Below are positions 35,062-43,610 of a stretch of DNA of 64,000 nucleotides, piece by piece. A program made the translations under genes and the position numbers. Numbering within the stretch: position 1 is the first letter of the stretch; each line of letters opens with the position of its first letter. This stretch comes from Polychytrium aggregatum. Taxonomy: Eukaryota; Chytridiomycota; Chytridiomycetes; Polychytriales. The stretch is from assembly GCF_025602895.1 (NCBI RefSeq), contig NW_026516214.1, positions 974,619 through 1,038,618 of the forward strand, given 5' to 3'. A model generated the notes under the pieces. That model saw only the letters and a program-made list of their open reading frames with translations. It was not told the origin of the DNA and did no database searches.

Positions 35062-37639
35062 GCGAGGTGGTCTGTTCGGCGATACGAACATCTTCCCCCT
35101 CTGACTCGTCACTATCGGACGATAAGCTTCTTCTTCCGGCCACCCTTGTCGTCATGAGTCTTTCTGGCCCGGTCTCCATCTCCCTTTCTGTTTTCATTGA
35201 TGATGGATGTTCCGCTCTTGCCCTCATTGATCCTGCCTTTGCGGATCTTCATAAACTATCTCTTATCCCTCTTTCTACTCCTTACTCCGTTTCCCTTGCT
35301 GATGGTTCTTCGGCCGGTTTCATTCGCTTCCAAACCGTGCCTTTGACTCTGACCATTGGTTCCCACACCGAGTCGATTTCTTTTCTTGTGACTCGACTCT
35401 CCACCACTCCCATCACTCTTGGTCTTCCCTGGATGCGCTTGCATAATCCAGTTGTCAATTGGAAGTCCCTCTCCCTTTCGTTCTCCGATCCCTCTTGCCT
35501 TGCTGATGGACACATCCTCGCGGATGTCTCTGCTCCTTCCTTGGACACTTCGTCCGCTTCCGGCACTTCGCCTCCCCCTTCGGGCACTTCGCCTTTGACT
35601 CCTCCTCCCTCCGGTCCTTCCCTTACACCGGTCCCCTCCTTTGGCACTTCGCCTTCCCTTTCTTCCCGCCTTGACTCTGCTTCGCTTTCTGAAGAGCCAA
35701 CGGCTTTATCTTCGCCCGACATTGAGCTCGTTAATGCGGCGAGTCTCCTCCGTCTTGCACGGGAAGACAAGCTCGACATTTTCGCTGCCCAAATGGATAT
35801 CCGTCCTCCTTCGCCGGAGACGTATCCTACGGTGTCGATAAGGTCCGTGCTCACGACGAAGGTGTATGCCGAGTCTGGCACCCCTGTTGACTCCCGAGGT
35901 GTCCCACTCAAATACAATGAGTTTGGCGACGTTTTCAGCCTCAAGTCTGACCCTCCTTCTTCCTTGCCTCCTCACCGTCCGTATGACTTGTCTATTGAGT
36001 TTGTACGGACCGAGGATGGAAAGGAACCTCGTTTGCCAAAGCCGGGGAAAGTCTATCCTTTGTCCCCGGCCGAGGAATCTGCTCTTTCGGAGTATCTGAC
36101 CAACGCCCTCGCACGTGGTTGGATCTCCAAATCCTCTTCTCCCGTTGGTGCTCCCTGCTTCTTCGTGAAGAAGCCCAATGGTGGTCTTCGCCTTTGCGTC
36201 GACTACCGGGGCCTCAATGCCATCACGAAGAAGAACCGCTACCCTCTTCCCCTCTTCCAGGATCTTCTTGATAAACTTTCTTCTGCCCGCGTCTTCTCAC
36301 ACCTCGACCTTCCTGATGCTTACCACTTGGTTCGTGTCAAGAAGGGCGATGAGTGGAAGACTGCTTTTGTTTGCAAATCTGGCTCATTTGAGTACAACGT
36401 TATCCCCTTTGGTCTTTCGAATGCCCCCGCTGCTTTCCAGTTTTTTATGAACGACATCTTCTCGGACCTCCTTGGTGTCTGTGTTGTCATTTATCTTGAC
36501 GACATCCTGATCTTCTCAAAAGATTCCCAGGAGCATGAGGAGCATGTTAAGCTTGTTCCTTCTCGCCTTCGTGAACACTCCCTTAAGGTCAATCCGGCCA
36601 AGTGTTCTTTTGACCTTTCTGAAGTTGATTTTCTCGGCATGATCATTTCTGCCGATGGCATCAAAATGGACCCTGCCAAGGTCGAGGCCGTTTCTCTTTG
36701 GCCTGTTCCCGCTTCTGCTCGCGACATCCAAGTCTTTATTGGTTTCGCAAACTTTTATCGCCGCTTCGTCAAGGACTTTTCTGCACTTGCTCGTCCTTTG
36801 ACTTCCCTCACCACCAAATCCTCCACCTTCTCTTGGTCTCCCGAGGCCCAAGAGGCTTTTGATTCTCTTAAACGTTCTTTCACTTCCGCACCTATTCTTC
36901 GATACTTTGATTTCTCTAAACCCGCTGTCATTGAGCCCGATGCTTCTGACTTTGCTTTGGGTGCCGTCCTTTCCCAGTTTGACCCTGACGGCGCTCTTCA
37001 CCCCGTTGCTTTTCACTCTCGGCAATTCCGTCCCGCCGAGGTGAATTATGACACTCACGACAAAGAGCTCCTTGCCATTGTCGATTCCTTTACGGCCTGG
37101 CGTCATTACTTGATGGCTGCCGATCCTGATCATCCCACTCTTGTATTCTCTGATCATCAGAACCTCACCCGGTTCACTGCCGCTTCCCAACTTTCTCGCC
37201 GCCAGTTCCGGTGGGCCCAATTCCTTTCTGACTTTGCTTTCCGCATTTACCACCGCCCTGGTCGCCTCAACACCAAAGCCGATGCTCTCAGTCGCCGTTC
37301 TGACTTTGAGATAAAGCCTGGTGACTCCCTCCACTCCACCAACTTCCTTCAGCTGTTCGAGTCTATTTCTCTCGACAGCATCACTGTTATCGGCTCGAAT
37401 CCCGACTTTCTTTCCGAGATTCGAGCTGCCACCCTTTCTTGTTCCCTTCTTTCTGACTTTAACGCCAAACGTCTTGACGGCGATTACTCCTTCCGTGACG
37501 GTCTCCTTTACTTTAAAGACCTGATCGTTGTCCCTTCTCCCGAGCTCCAGCTCAAAGTGTTTGAGCAACGTCACTGCTCCGCTGCCGCTGGTCACTTTGG
37601 TCTTGCCAAGACCGTTGAGCTCATCTCCCGGGACTTTCT
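35031..37639 (+). pseudogene. pol: C1 pol, truncated by E in the integrase zinc finger
   Basis: Protease-like segment FIDDGCSALALID, linker, RT with YLDD (IYLDDILIFS near 36500) and RNase H EPDASDFALG are all present and open. Then HCSAAAGHFGLAKTVELISRDF, where element E begins. The integrase core and chromodomain are missing. The last five bases, CTTTC (37635-37639), should be the E target duplication. Confidence 0.9.
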
Positions 37640-37947
37640 GTAGGAGATGGTATCTCCGACGCTGTGCTGCGCGTACTGCGCGTACTGCGCGGCGCAGTGG
37701 GTCGTGACCTGTGCTGCGCTTTGCGTTTTCACGCACCGCAGGCAGGCCACCGCAGGGTATACCTGCGGGTTGCCCCCGTTCCCCCCGTTTGTCTGGAGTT
37801 CGGTTTTATCGTGAATAAACGTAAGTGCTTCCCGAGTTCACCCGTCCGCTAGAGTAGCCTAGCACCGCCCTGTTCTGCCCTGTCCTGTCTTGTCTTGTAC
37901 CCCCTCCCTCCCCGTCTTGCCCCAACGTCCCAGTAGTGGACGTTACA
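37640..37947 (+). repeat. E 5' LTR
   Basis: 308 bp, TGTAGGAGATGG to GGACGTTACA. Within the first 20 bases GGAGAT-GGT-ATCTCC (37644-37658) is a perfect 6-bp hairpin. A GTGAATAAACG signal lies near 37810. There is only one copy in the window, so boundaries rest on the start at the C1 break and the primer site. Confidence 0.82.
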
Positions 37948-37959
37948 TGGTAGCATCGG
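37948..37959 (+). other. E tRNA-type primer-binding site
   Basis: TGGTAGCATCGG, abutting the LTR, as in B and D. LTR plus primer form an ATG opening a frame of 17 codons that ends before gag. Confidence 0.8.
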
Positions 37960-38069
37960 AAATCCTCGTCTTGTTTTCGTCCTGTTTGTCCTCTTTCTAG
38001 ATCCTCAAGCTGGATCCCGCCTCTCTTGCCGACCGACTCTCCTCTCTGTCCCTGGAGCCTGCCCCTGCC

Positions 38070-38891
38070 ATGAGCAACCCCCGCCCACTTCCGGAAGCCT
38101 TCCTCAAGACCTTCCGTGCCCCAGTGTTTACTGGGAAGAGCCGCTCCTCCTCGGTGGAGGACTGGCTGCAGCAACTCGAGGACTACCTCGATGCTGCCCA
38201 AGTCGCCCCCACCCACCACATCGTCGCCGCCAAGCTCTGCTTAAAGGACCAGGCGTACCGTTGGTACCGCCGCCAAGGGTTCGACGAGCAGAGCGAAGGT
38301 GTGTTTGACGACTTCAAGGACCGCCTCCGTCGCCGCTTCGGCAGCCCCAATGCTGAACTCATTGCCCGTGACAAGCTATACTCTCTCGTGCAGCGTGGTT
38401 CTGTGACCCGCTACATCGAGGAGTTTGAAGACCTCTCCTCCCAGATTGAGGAGCTGGGCTCTGCTGATGCGATGTACCTCTTCCAGAAGGGCCTCAAGCC
38501 CAAGATCAGAGAGTACATCGCCAGCAACCCTGATGCCCGCAAGTCCCTGGACGTGATGATGGACGTTGCCGAGAACCTCGACAACGTCCAGTACCATGGC
38601 CGCCAGTTCTACCCGCAGCTGGCAGGCGGCCATCGGTCTCATCACGTCCCAGCCCGTCCGCCTCGCCCGGCCCCGCCCGCAAGACCCATGCCTGAGCCCA
38701 TGGACGTTGACGTCAACGCCATGGAGGCTCGTGGCCCTCCCCGCTCCCGGTTCCAGCAAGCTGCCACCGTCTCCCCCAAGGACAGACAGAAGCAGGAGGA
38801 CCTCCGCCATGGTTCCTGCTTCTTCTGTCACCGACCGGGACACCAGGCCAAGGAGTGCCCCATGAAGTCGGGAAACGGCCGACCCTACTAG
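38070..38891 (+). CDS. gag: E gag: capsid/nucleocapsid protein
   Basis: 273 residues from ATG 38070 (MSNPRPLPEAFLKTF). The gag core runs from VEDWLQQLEDYLDAA to CLKDQAYRWYRRQG, then DFKDRLRRRFGSPN. A Pro/Arg linker with MPEPMDVDVNAME precedes a CCHC knuckle (CFFCHRPGHQAKEC) near 250. It ends KSGNGRPY five codons after the slip site. It would form particles; it is complete although pol is cut. Confidence 0.88.
   Translation: MSNPRPLPEAFLKTFRAPVFTGKSRSSSVEDWLQQLEDYLDAAQVAPTHHIVAAKLCLKDQAYRWYRRQGFDEQSEGVFDDFKDRLRRRFGSPNAELIARDKLYSLVQRGSVTRYIEEFEDLSSQIEELGSADAMYLFQKGLKPKIREYIASNPDARKSLDVMMDVAENLDNVQYHGRQFYPQLAGGHRSHHVPARPPRPAPPARPMPEPMDVDVNAMEARGPPRSRFQQAATVSPKDRQKQEDLRHGSCFFCHRPGHQAKECPMKSGNGRPY
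38870..38876 (+). promoter_or_regulatory. E -1 frameshift site GGGAAAC
   Basis: Gag codons TCG GGA AAC GGC give G GGA AAC in register. The frame carrying the protease motif is -1 to gag and open from 38876. Confidence 0.77.
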
Positions 38892-39524
38892 GTGGCTCTG
38901 GAGCCCTAGTAGGAGGCCAACGCCGTGGATTGCTCAATGCAGTCCATGCGTCTCCAGAGGAAGTTCACCTCGCCCCCTCCCCCGAAGGAGAAACAAACCA
39001 AGTGTTGTGCGTCGTGCGAGAGGTGCATGGTGGCGCAAGCCGCCTGCCTCTCCACGAACGTGAAGAGAAAACCAAAATTGAAAACCAAAACAAAAAAGAA
39101 AATCAAGAACCCTTGAGGGACAGGACCGCCTGTGCCCTCACCCCTGTCAAGTCGTGTGTGTCGGATGCTTCCGACATGTGTCCGCAAGCCGTGGACGTCG
39201 TGTGCAATGGCGTGCTGACGCCGCAGGCCCCCGCAATGGCCGAACCCTATCCAAAATGTCCGAGTGGCCGTGATGAAGCCAACCAAGACCAAGTGTCGCC
39301 CGTTCCCCCAAGTCAAGTCATGGTGCAGGAGGCTGTGCAGGAGGACCATGAAGAGTCCCTGCTGTACCTCCCTGCCACCGTCCAAGGTCACACCGTCCGA
39401 ATGATGGTGGACTCTGGAGCAAGCTGCAACTTTGTCAGCAGACGCTTGCTCCAGGAGCTCAACATACATGCAACCAAGAAGAAGTCGCCGATGAGTGTGG
39501 CGCTTGCAGACGATCGTGTGCAGC
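38876..39524 (+). pseudogene. pol: E pol, N-terminal part with protease, cut by C3
   Basis: About 216 codons. A long linker with a Lys/Glu/Asn-rich stretch leads to the protease active site MMVDSGASCNFVSRRLL near 39408 and about 30 further residues. Then the frame enters the C3 LTR and soon stops. RT, RNase H and integrase are absent. Confidence 0.85.
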
Positions 39525-40315
39525 TGTTAGGGATAGCTCCTGCTTGTTCTCCACTTTGACTGCACACTTGGCTATTCTTTTGCCTTTCTGTTTGTTTGTG
39601 TGTAGCCTTGCAGTTCCCCTCCGATTTTCCGCCTTTTGCCTGTCTTTTCCGCTCCTTCCGCACTTCCGTTTTCCCGCGCTGCTCCGCTTCCTTTGTCTTC
39701 TTCGCACGCGCCGGTTTGTTTGTGCACGCGCCTTGCTGCGATTGGTTGCAATTCGGCTGCCGGTCATGTGTCCCCCCACCGGTGACTCATGACCTGCCTG
39801 ACCGCCCCGATCTCTTGTTCATCTCGCATGCATTTGCCCCAACCTTATACTTGACCAATCCGCTTCTTGGACGTTGAGTCACATTGCTTCGCCTTTGCAC
39901 GTTTCTCCTGCCAGGTGCTTCGCTTTTGCTTGCGCCTCTCTCGCTTTGGTTCTCTGCCTGTCTCGGTGGTCCTTCTCGGCCCTCGTTCGTGCATCGCCCC
40001 CTTCGCCCTGCTCGATCGCCCACTTTTCCCTCCCTTGGCCGCCCTTCGCTGCCAAGTCCGGACTTGTCTATAAATAGCCTGACCCCCGCGATGTGTAGTC
40101 GAACCTCAGCGTTCAAAATAGGACTAAATAAAGTGCCTTCTACTTTATTCTCTGAGTGTTCCTCACGTCTCATTTCGAGACAAGTCTTATCTTGAACGGA
40201 TCTTTGCTTCCCTCGCTCCCTCTCCGAGTCCACTTCGGACTCTACCCTTGCTTTCCCTGAGCTCACTTCGAGCTCACTTCTTCTTTTGCCGTTGAGTCCC
40301 CTTTGGACTCTAACA
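39525..40315 (+). repeat. C3 5' LTR with promoter
   Basis: TGTTAGGGATAG to GGACTCTAACA. TATAAATA starts at 40069; AGCGTTCAAAAT is at 40108-40119, 39 nt on; AATAAAG is at 40127. It differs from the 3' LTR most in the region around 39620-39860. Confidence 0.93.
40127..40310 (+). promoter_or_regulatory. Array of five short hairpins in the C LTR (R/U5)
   Basis: Perfect inverted repeats: AATAAAGT/ACTTTATT (40127-40149, 7-nt loop, containing the poly(A)-type signal); GTCTC/GAGAC (40167-40181); GAGTCC/GGACTC (40226-40242); GAGCTC/GAGCTC (40259-40275); GAGTCC/GGACTC (40294-40310). The last four have 5-nt loops of ATTTC, ACTTC, ACTTC and CCTTT. They are downstream of the inferred RNA start, so they would fold in the leader and at the 3' end of the RNA. 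The same series is present in C1 and C2 with minor changes. Confidence 0.75.
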
Positions 40316-40317
40316 TC

Positions 40318-40329
40318 ATTTTGAACGCT
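40318..40329 (+). other. C3 self-primer binding site
   Basis: ATTTTGAACGCT, two bases after the LTR, is an exact complement of 40108-40119. Confidence 0.77.
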
Positions 40330-40386
40330 CCCTCTTGGCTTCCCGGCCTTTCTTCTTCTTTCGCCTCTCTTTCCCTACTCGATCCG

Positions 40387-41341
40387 ATGGCTGAGCCTGC
40401 TGCACCCCCTGCAGATCTCAATGCGTATCTGGCGCGCATGGAGGAGCGTATGAACGCCCTCATGACCCAGAACGCTGCTCTCCATCGTCAGATCCAAGAT
40501 CTGCAAGCTCCCGCCGCCGCTCCCCGCCAGGTCTACCAGGTGAACAAGCCCAAGGAGTTCCTAGGTTCCCGCGACGAGACGACGGCCTTCCTCGCCCAGT
40601 GCCACCTCGTCTTCCTCGCCGATCCTGCCTTCTTTGCGCCCGAGCGCCAGAAGGTCCTTTATGCCACCTCCTTCCTCCGCGGCGAAGCTTTCAAATGGTA
40701 CGAGGCCGCCTTTTATATGGCCAACCGCTTCCCGGCTTCCTTCGCGGATTTTGAAGTTGCCCTCAAGTCGACCTTCGGTGAGGACACGGCCTCCTCGCAA
40801 GATAAGGCCTTGAACGACCTCAAACGCTTGGTCCAGCTCAAGTCCTGCCAAGCCTTCGCCACCCGCTTCGTCCAACTTGCCGCCCGAGTCCAGACCGACG
40901 AACCCACCAAGATGCACTTCTTCAAGGAGGGTTTGAAGTCTGAAGGTCAAGTTCCATTTGATCGGTCTCCGCCCCGCTCCCGCTTCCTTGCCCGAGTTGA
41001 TCAAGGCAGCGGTCGAGTACGACGATGCCCTCCATCGTCTCAAGGTCTCCTCCCGTTCCCAACCTCCTCCTCCTTCTTCTCGCTCTGCTCCCCATCACCA
41101 CCATTCTCCCGCGCATGTTTCTTCTTCCTCCTCTTCTGCACCCACTCCCATGGACCTTGACTCTGTCTCGGTCCGCCCTGCTAAGCTCTCCGACGTCGAG
41201 AAAAAGCGACGTCGTGAGCAGGGTCTCTGCTTGTACTGCGGGGAAAAGTCTTGTCCCGGCAGTCGCGATGTTCAGCAGTGCCCGGTTCTGGTCAAACGGA
41301 ACTCGGGAAATGCTCACAGCCGAGCAGCACCTCGCAAGTAA
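40387..41341 (+). pseudogene. gag: C3 gag with a one-base insertion
   Basis: Opens at MAEPAAPPADLNAYL like C2 gag. At 40942-40944 the copy reads CTGAAGGTC where C1 and C2 read CTGAGGTC. The extra A sends translation out of frame until a distant stop at 41160. The correct downstream part, including the His-less cysteine cluster and the GGGAAAT slip site at 41305-41311, is open in another frame to 41341. Confidence 0.88.
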
Positions 41342-42036
41342 GCGAGGTGGTCTGTTCGGCGATACGAACATCTTCCCCCTCTGACTCGTCACTATCGGAC
41401 GATAAGCTTCTTCTTCCGGCCACTCTTATCGTCATGAGTCTTTCTGGCCCGGTCTCCATCTCCCTTTCTGTTTTTATTGATGATGGATGTTCCGCTCTTG
41501 CCCTCATTGATCCTGCCTTTGCCGATCTCCATAAACTCTCTCTTATCCCTCTTTCTACTCCTTACTCCGTTTCCCTTGCTGATGGTTCTTCGGCCGGTTT
41601 CATTCGTTTCCAAACCGCGCCTTTGACTCTGACCATTGGTTCCCACACCGAGTCGATTTCTTTTCTTGTGACTCGACTCTCCACCACTCCCATCACTCTT
41701 GGTCTTCCCTGGATGCGCTTGCATAATCCAGTTGTTAATTGGAAGTCCCTCTCCCTTTCATTCTCCGATCCCTCTTGCCTTGCTGATGGACACATCCTCG
41801 CGGATGTCTCTGCTTCTTCCTTGGACACTCCGTCCGCTTCCGGCTCCTCGCCTCCCCCTTCGGGCACTTCGCCTTTGACTCCTCCTCCCTCCGGTCCTTC
41901 CCTTACACCGGTTCCCTCCTTTGGCACTTCGCCTTCCCTTTCTTCCCGCCTTGACTCTGCTTCGCTTTCTGAAGAGCCAACGGCTTTATCTTCGCCCGAC
42001 ATTGAGCTCGTTAATGCGGCGAGTCTTCTCCGTCTT
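41311..42036 (+). CDS. pol: C3 pol, N-terminal part (protease)
   Basis: The -1 frame is open from the slip site through the DDG protease-like segment (FIDDGCSALALID) and GLPWM, then the Ser/Pro-rich linker, to AASLLRL. Here F enters at target GTCTT (42032-42036). It continues at 48117 in frame. Confidence 0.9.
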
Positions 42037-42455
42037 TGTGATGACCAGCATCACAACGGACCAATGAGATTGTCCCGCATGCTCTCGCCCTCCGCACCAA
42101 TCATGAGTCCCCACGTGTTTGTTTGCCCCCATGCATGAGCACGCGCCGTTGCCACCCGCGTCTACTGGTTTCCTGCCTCCCCCACCGCTCGGCACATGTC
42201 CCCGGGCTGTGCCAAGCCTCTCTCGCTTGCACACCAGCCACTCTCGCACCCCCTTCTCGCTTCTCTGTGATGCTCCACCCTTCTCGCCCACTTTTGCCCC
42301 TCGACCTTCTCCCGGTCTATAAATAGCCCTGCATGTCTGAGCCTATGTTGAACACCAGTTCGAACAAAACTTGTTCTTTGGTGTTCGGGGCTAAAAGCTA
42401 ATAAAGCTCATACCAAGCACTTGGTCTTCGTCCTTGCGCTTGTTCACTCCTTACA
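42037..42455 (+). repeat. F 5' LTR with promoter
   Basis: 419 bp. It opens with TGTGATG-ACCAG-CATCACA, a 7-bp perfect inverted repeat (42037-42055). TATAAATA starts at 42318; AGTTCGAACAAA is at 42357-42368, 39 nt on; CTAATAAAGC follows. Upstream of the TATA is CTTCTCGCCCACTTTTGCCC, shared with A. Confidence 0.94.
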
Positions 42456-42456
42456 C

Positions 42457-42468
42457 TTTGTTCGAACT
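42457..42468 (+). other. F self-primer binding site
   Basis: TTTGTTCGAACT, just after the LTR, is an exact 12-nt complement of 42357-42368. Confidence 0.78.
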
Positions 42469-42632
42469 CTCTTCTACTGATACCACCTGCTTGGTATCTT
42501 CCGCTCCTAGCCCCGCCCCTTTCCTAGTCCTGTCCGAACCTCAAGCACACTTGTGTCTGAGCCCTCTTCGCTCTCCTGTTCTTGAACCTCCTCGCTTTTT
42601 TTTTTTTTCCCAGTCCCAGTCCCAGTCCCGCC

Positions 42633-43610
42633 ATGGATCCTGCCCTCGTGGACCGCCTCCGTGCCTTGGAGGCCGAGCTCGCCGAGCTCCGGACAGCTCG
42701 CGATGCTCCTGCCGCTGGGTACAGCGTGCAGATGCCGGACCGTTACGACGGTAACCGGCAAGGGTTCCGGGCATTCGTAAATCAGTGCAAACTGTATATA
42801 CGAATGCAGCCCCACCGGTTCCCTGCTGACCCGATTAAGGTCGGATTCGTCATTAGTCTGCTCACTGGACCGGCTCTCCAGTGGGCGACTCCGATGCTTG
42901 AGATGGGTGATCCCCGACTCAACTCTTTTGGCGATTTCCTAGAACGCTTTTCCAAAGTGTTTGACGACCCTGATCGGGCCAGGACTGCCGAGTCAGTGAT
43001 CACCACACTGTCTCAGGGCAACCGCCCGTGCGCAGTCTATGCATCCGAGTTCCTTCGTATTGCCGCCGATACGACTTGGAACGACGGTGCAAAGATCTCG
43101 TTCTTCCGACTTGGCTTGTCGGATGATGTCAGAGACGAACTTTCGCGAGTTCGCCCTCTGCCACGAGATCTGGAGGAGTACATCGAGCTTTGTAACGAGC
43201 TCGATGCACGAATCCGCGAGCGCCGTCAAGAGCGCCGAAGCACGCCTGCCCGCTACCGGTCTTCCCAGTTCGCCTTTGGTTCCGCCTCCGCTGCCGTTCC
43301 CGCCATCGCTCCCGCGCCCGTCCTCGCTCCGCCGCACCCCTCCTACATTGTTTCCGAGCCCATGCAAGTGGACTCTGCCGTCTCTGGACCCCTGACCGCC
43401 GAGGAGAAACAACGCCGCCGCCGCTTTGGACTCTGCCTGTACTGTGGCAAGAAGGGCCACTTGGTACGAAACTGCCCCGTCAAGTTTGGATCTACCAGAG
43501 CTACCGGACCGCCCCCTGGACCTCCCGGCCCGAGGATCATCCGCACCATCGTTTACGAAGATGGAGAAGTGCAAGACTTCAGTTCGGGAAACGACCAGGC
43601 CCGGTTCTAA
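42633..43610 (+). CDS. gag: F gag: capsid/nucleocapsid protein
   Basis: 325 residues from ATG 42633, in the context CCGCCATGG. The in-frame extension upstream runs through a poly(T) tract and is leader. A helical heptad-like N-terminus (LVDRLRALEAELAEL) is followed by a gag core with FVNQCKLYIRMQPHRFPAD and GFVISLLTGPALQWATP, as in A. A CCHC knuckle (CLYCGKKGHLVRNC) near 275 precedes a Pro/Gly tail ending SGNDQARF. Role as for A1 gag. Confidence 0.93.
   Translation: MDPALVDRLRALEAELAELRTARDAPAAGYSVQMPDRYDGNRQGFRAFVNQCKLYIRMQPHRFPADPIKVGFVISLLTGPALQWATPMLEMGDPRLNSFGDFLERFSKVFDDPDRARTAESVITTLSQGNRPCAVYASEFLRIAADTTWNDGAKISFFRLGLSDDVRDELSRVRPLPRDLEEYIELCNELDARIRERRQERRSTPARYRSSQFAFGSASAAVPAIAPAPVLAPPHPSYIVSEPMQVDSAVSGPLTAEEKQRRRRFGLCLYCGKKGHLVRNCPVKFGSTRATGPPPGPPGPRIIRTIVYEDGEVQDFSSGNDQARF
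43586..43592 (+). promoter_or_regulatory. F -1 frameshift site GGGAAAC
   Basis: Gag codons TCG GGA AAC GAC CAG GCC, the same 18 bases as A apart from what follows. Pol is -1 and open. The gag stop comes six codons on. Confidence 0.8.

Larger units (their letters stand above)
20004..37639 (+). mobile_element. Element C1: family C chromovirus, split by D and cut by E
   Basis: Has a 760-bp 5' LTR, gag interrupted at 21404 by D and resumed at 34678, and pol open from 35031 to 37639, where element E enters in the integrase zinc finger. The 3' half of pol and the 3' LTR are absent from the window. With D removed, gag is 317 codons, the same as intact C2. Confidence 0.92.
37640..39524 (+). mobile_element. 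Element E: 5' fragment of a Ty3/gypsy element
   Basis: Has a 308-bp LTR, a tRNA-type primer site, complete gag, and pol to just past the protease active site, then cut by C3 at 39525. The 3' part is not in the window. Confidence 0.9.

Noticed and set aside
42590-42632. Poly(T) and CCCAGT repeats before F gag as a branch/splice acceptor
   Set aside because: No matching donor or use of an intron is needed to make F gag, and the ATG directly follows. It is simple-sequence leader.
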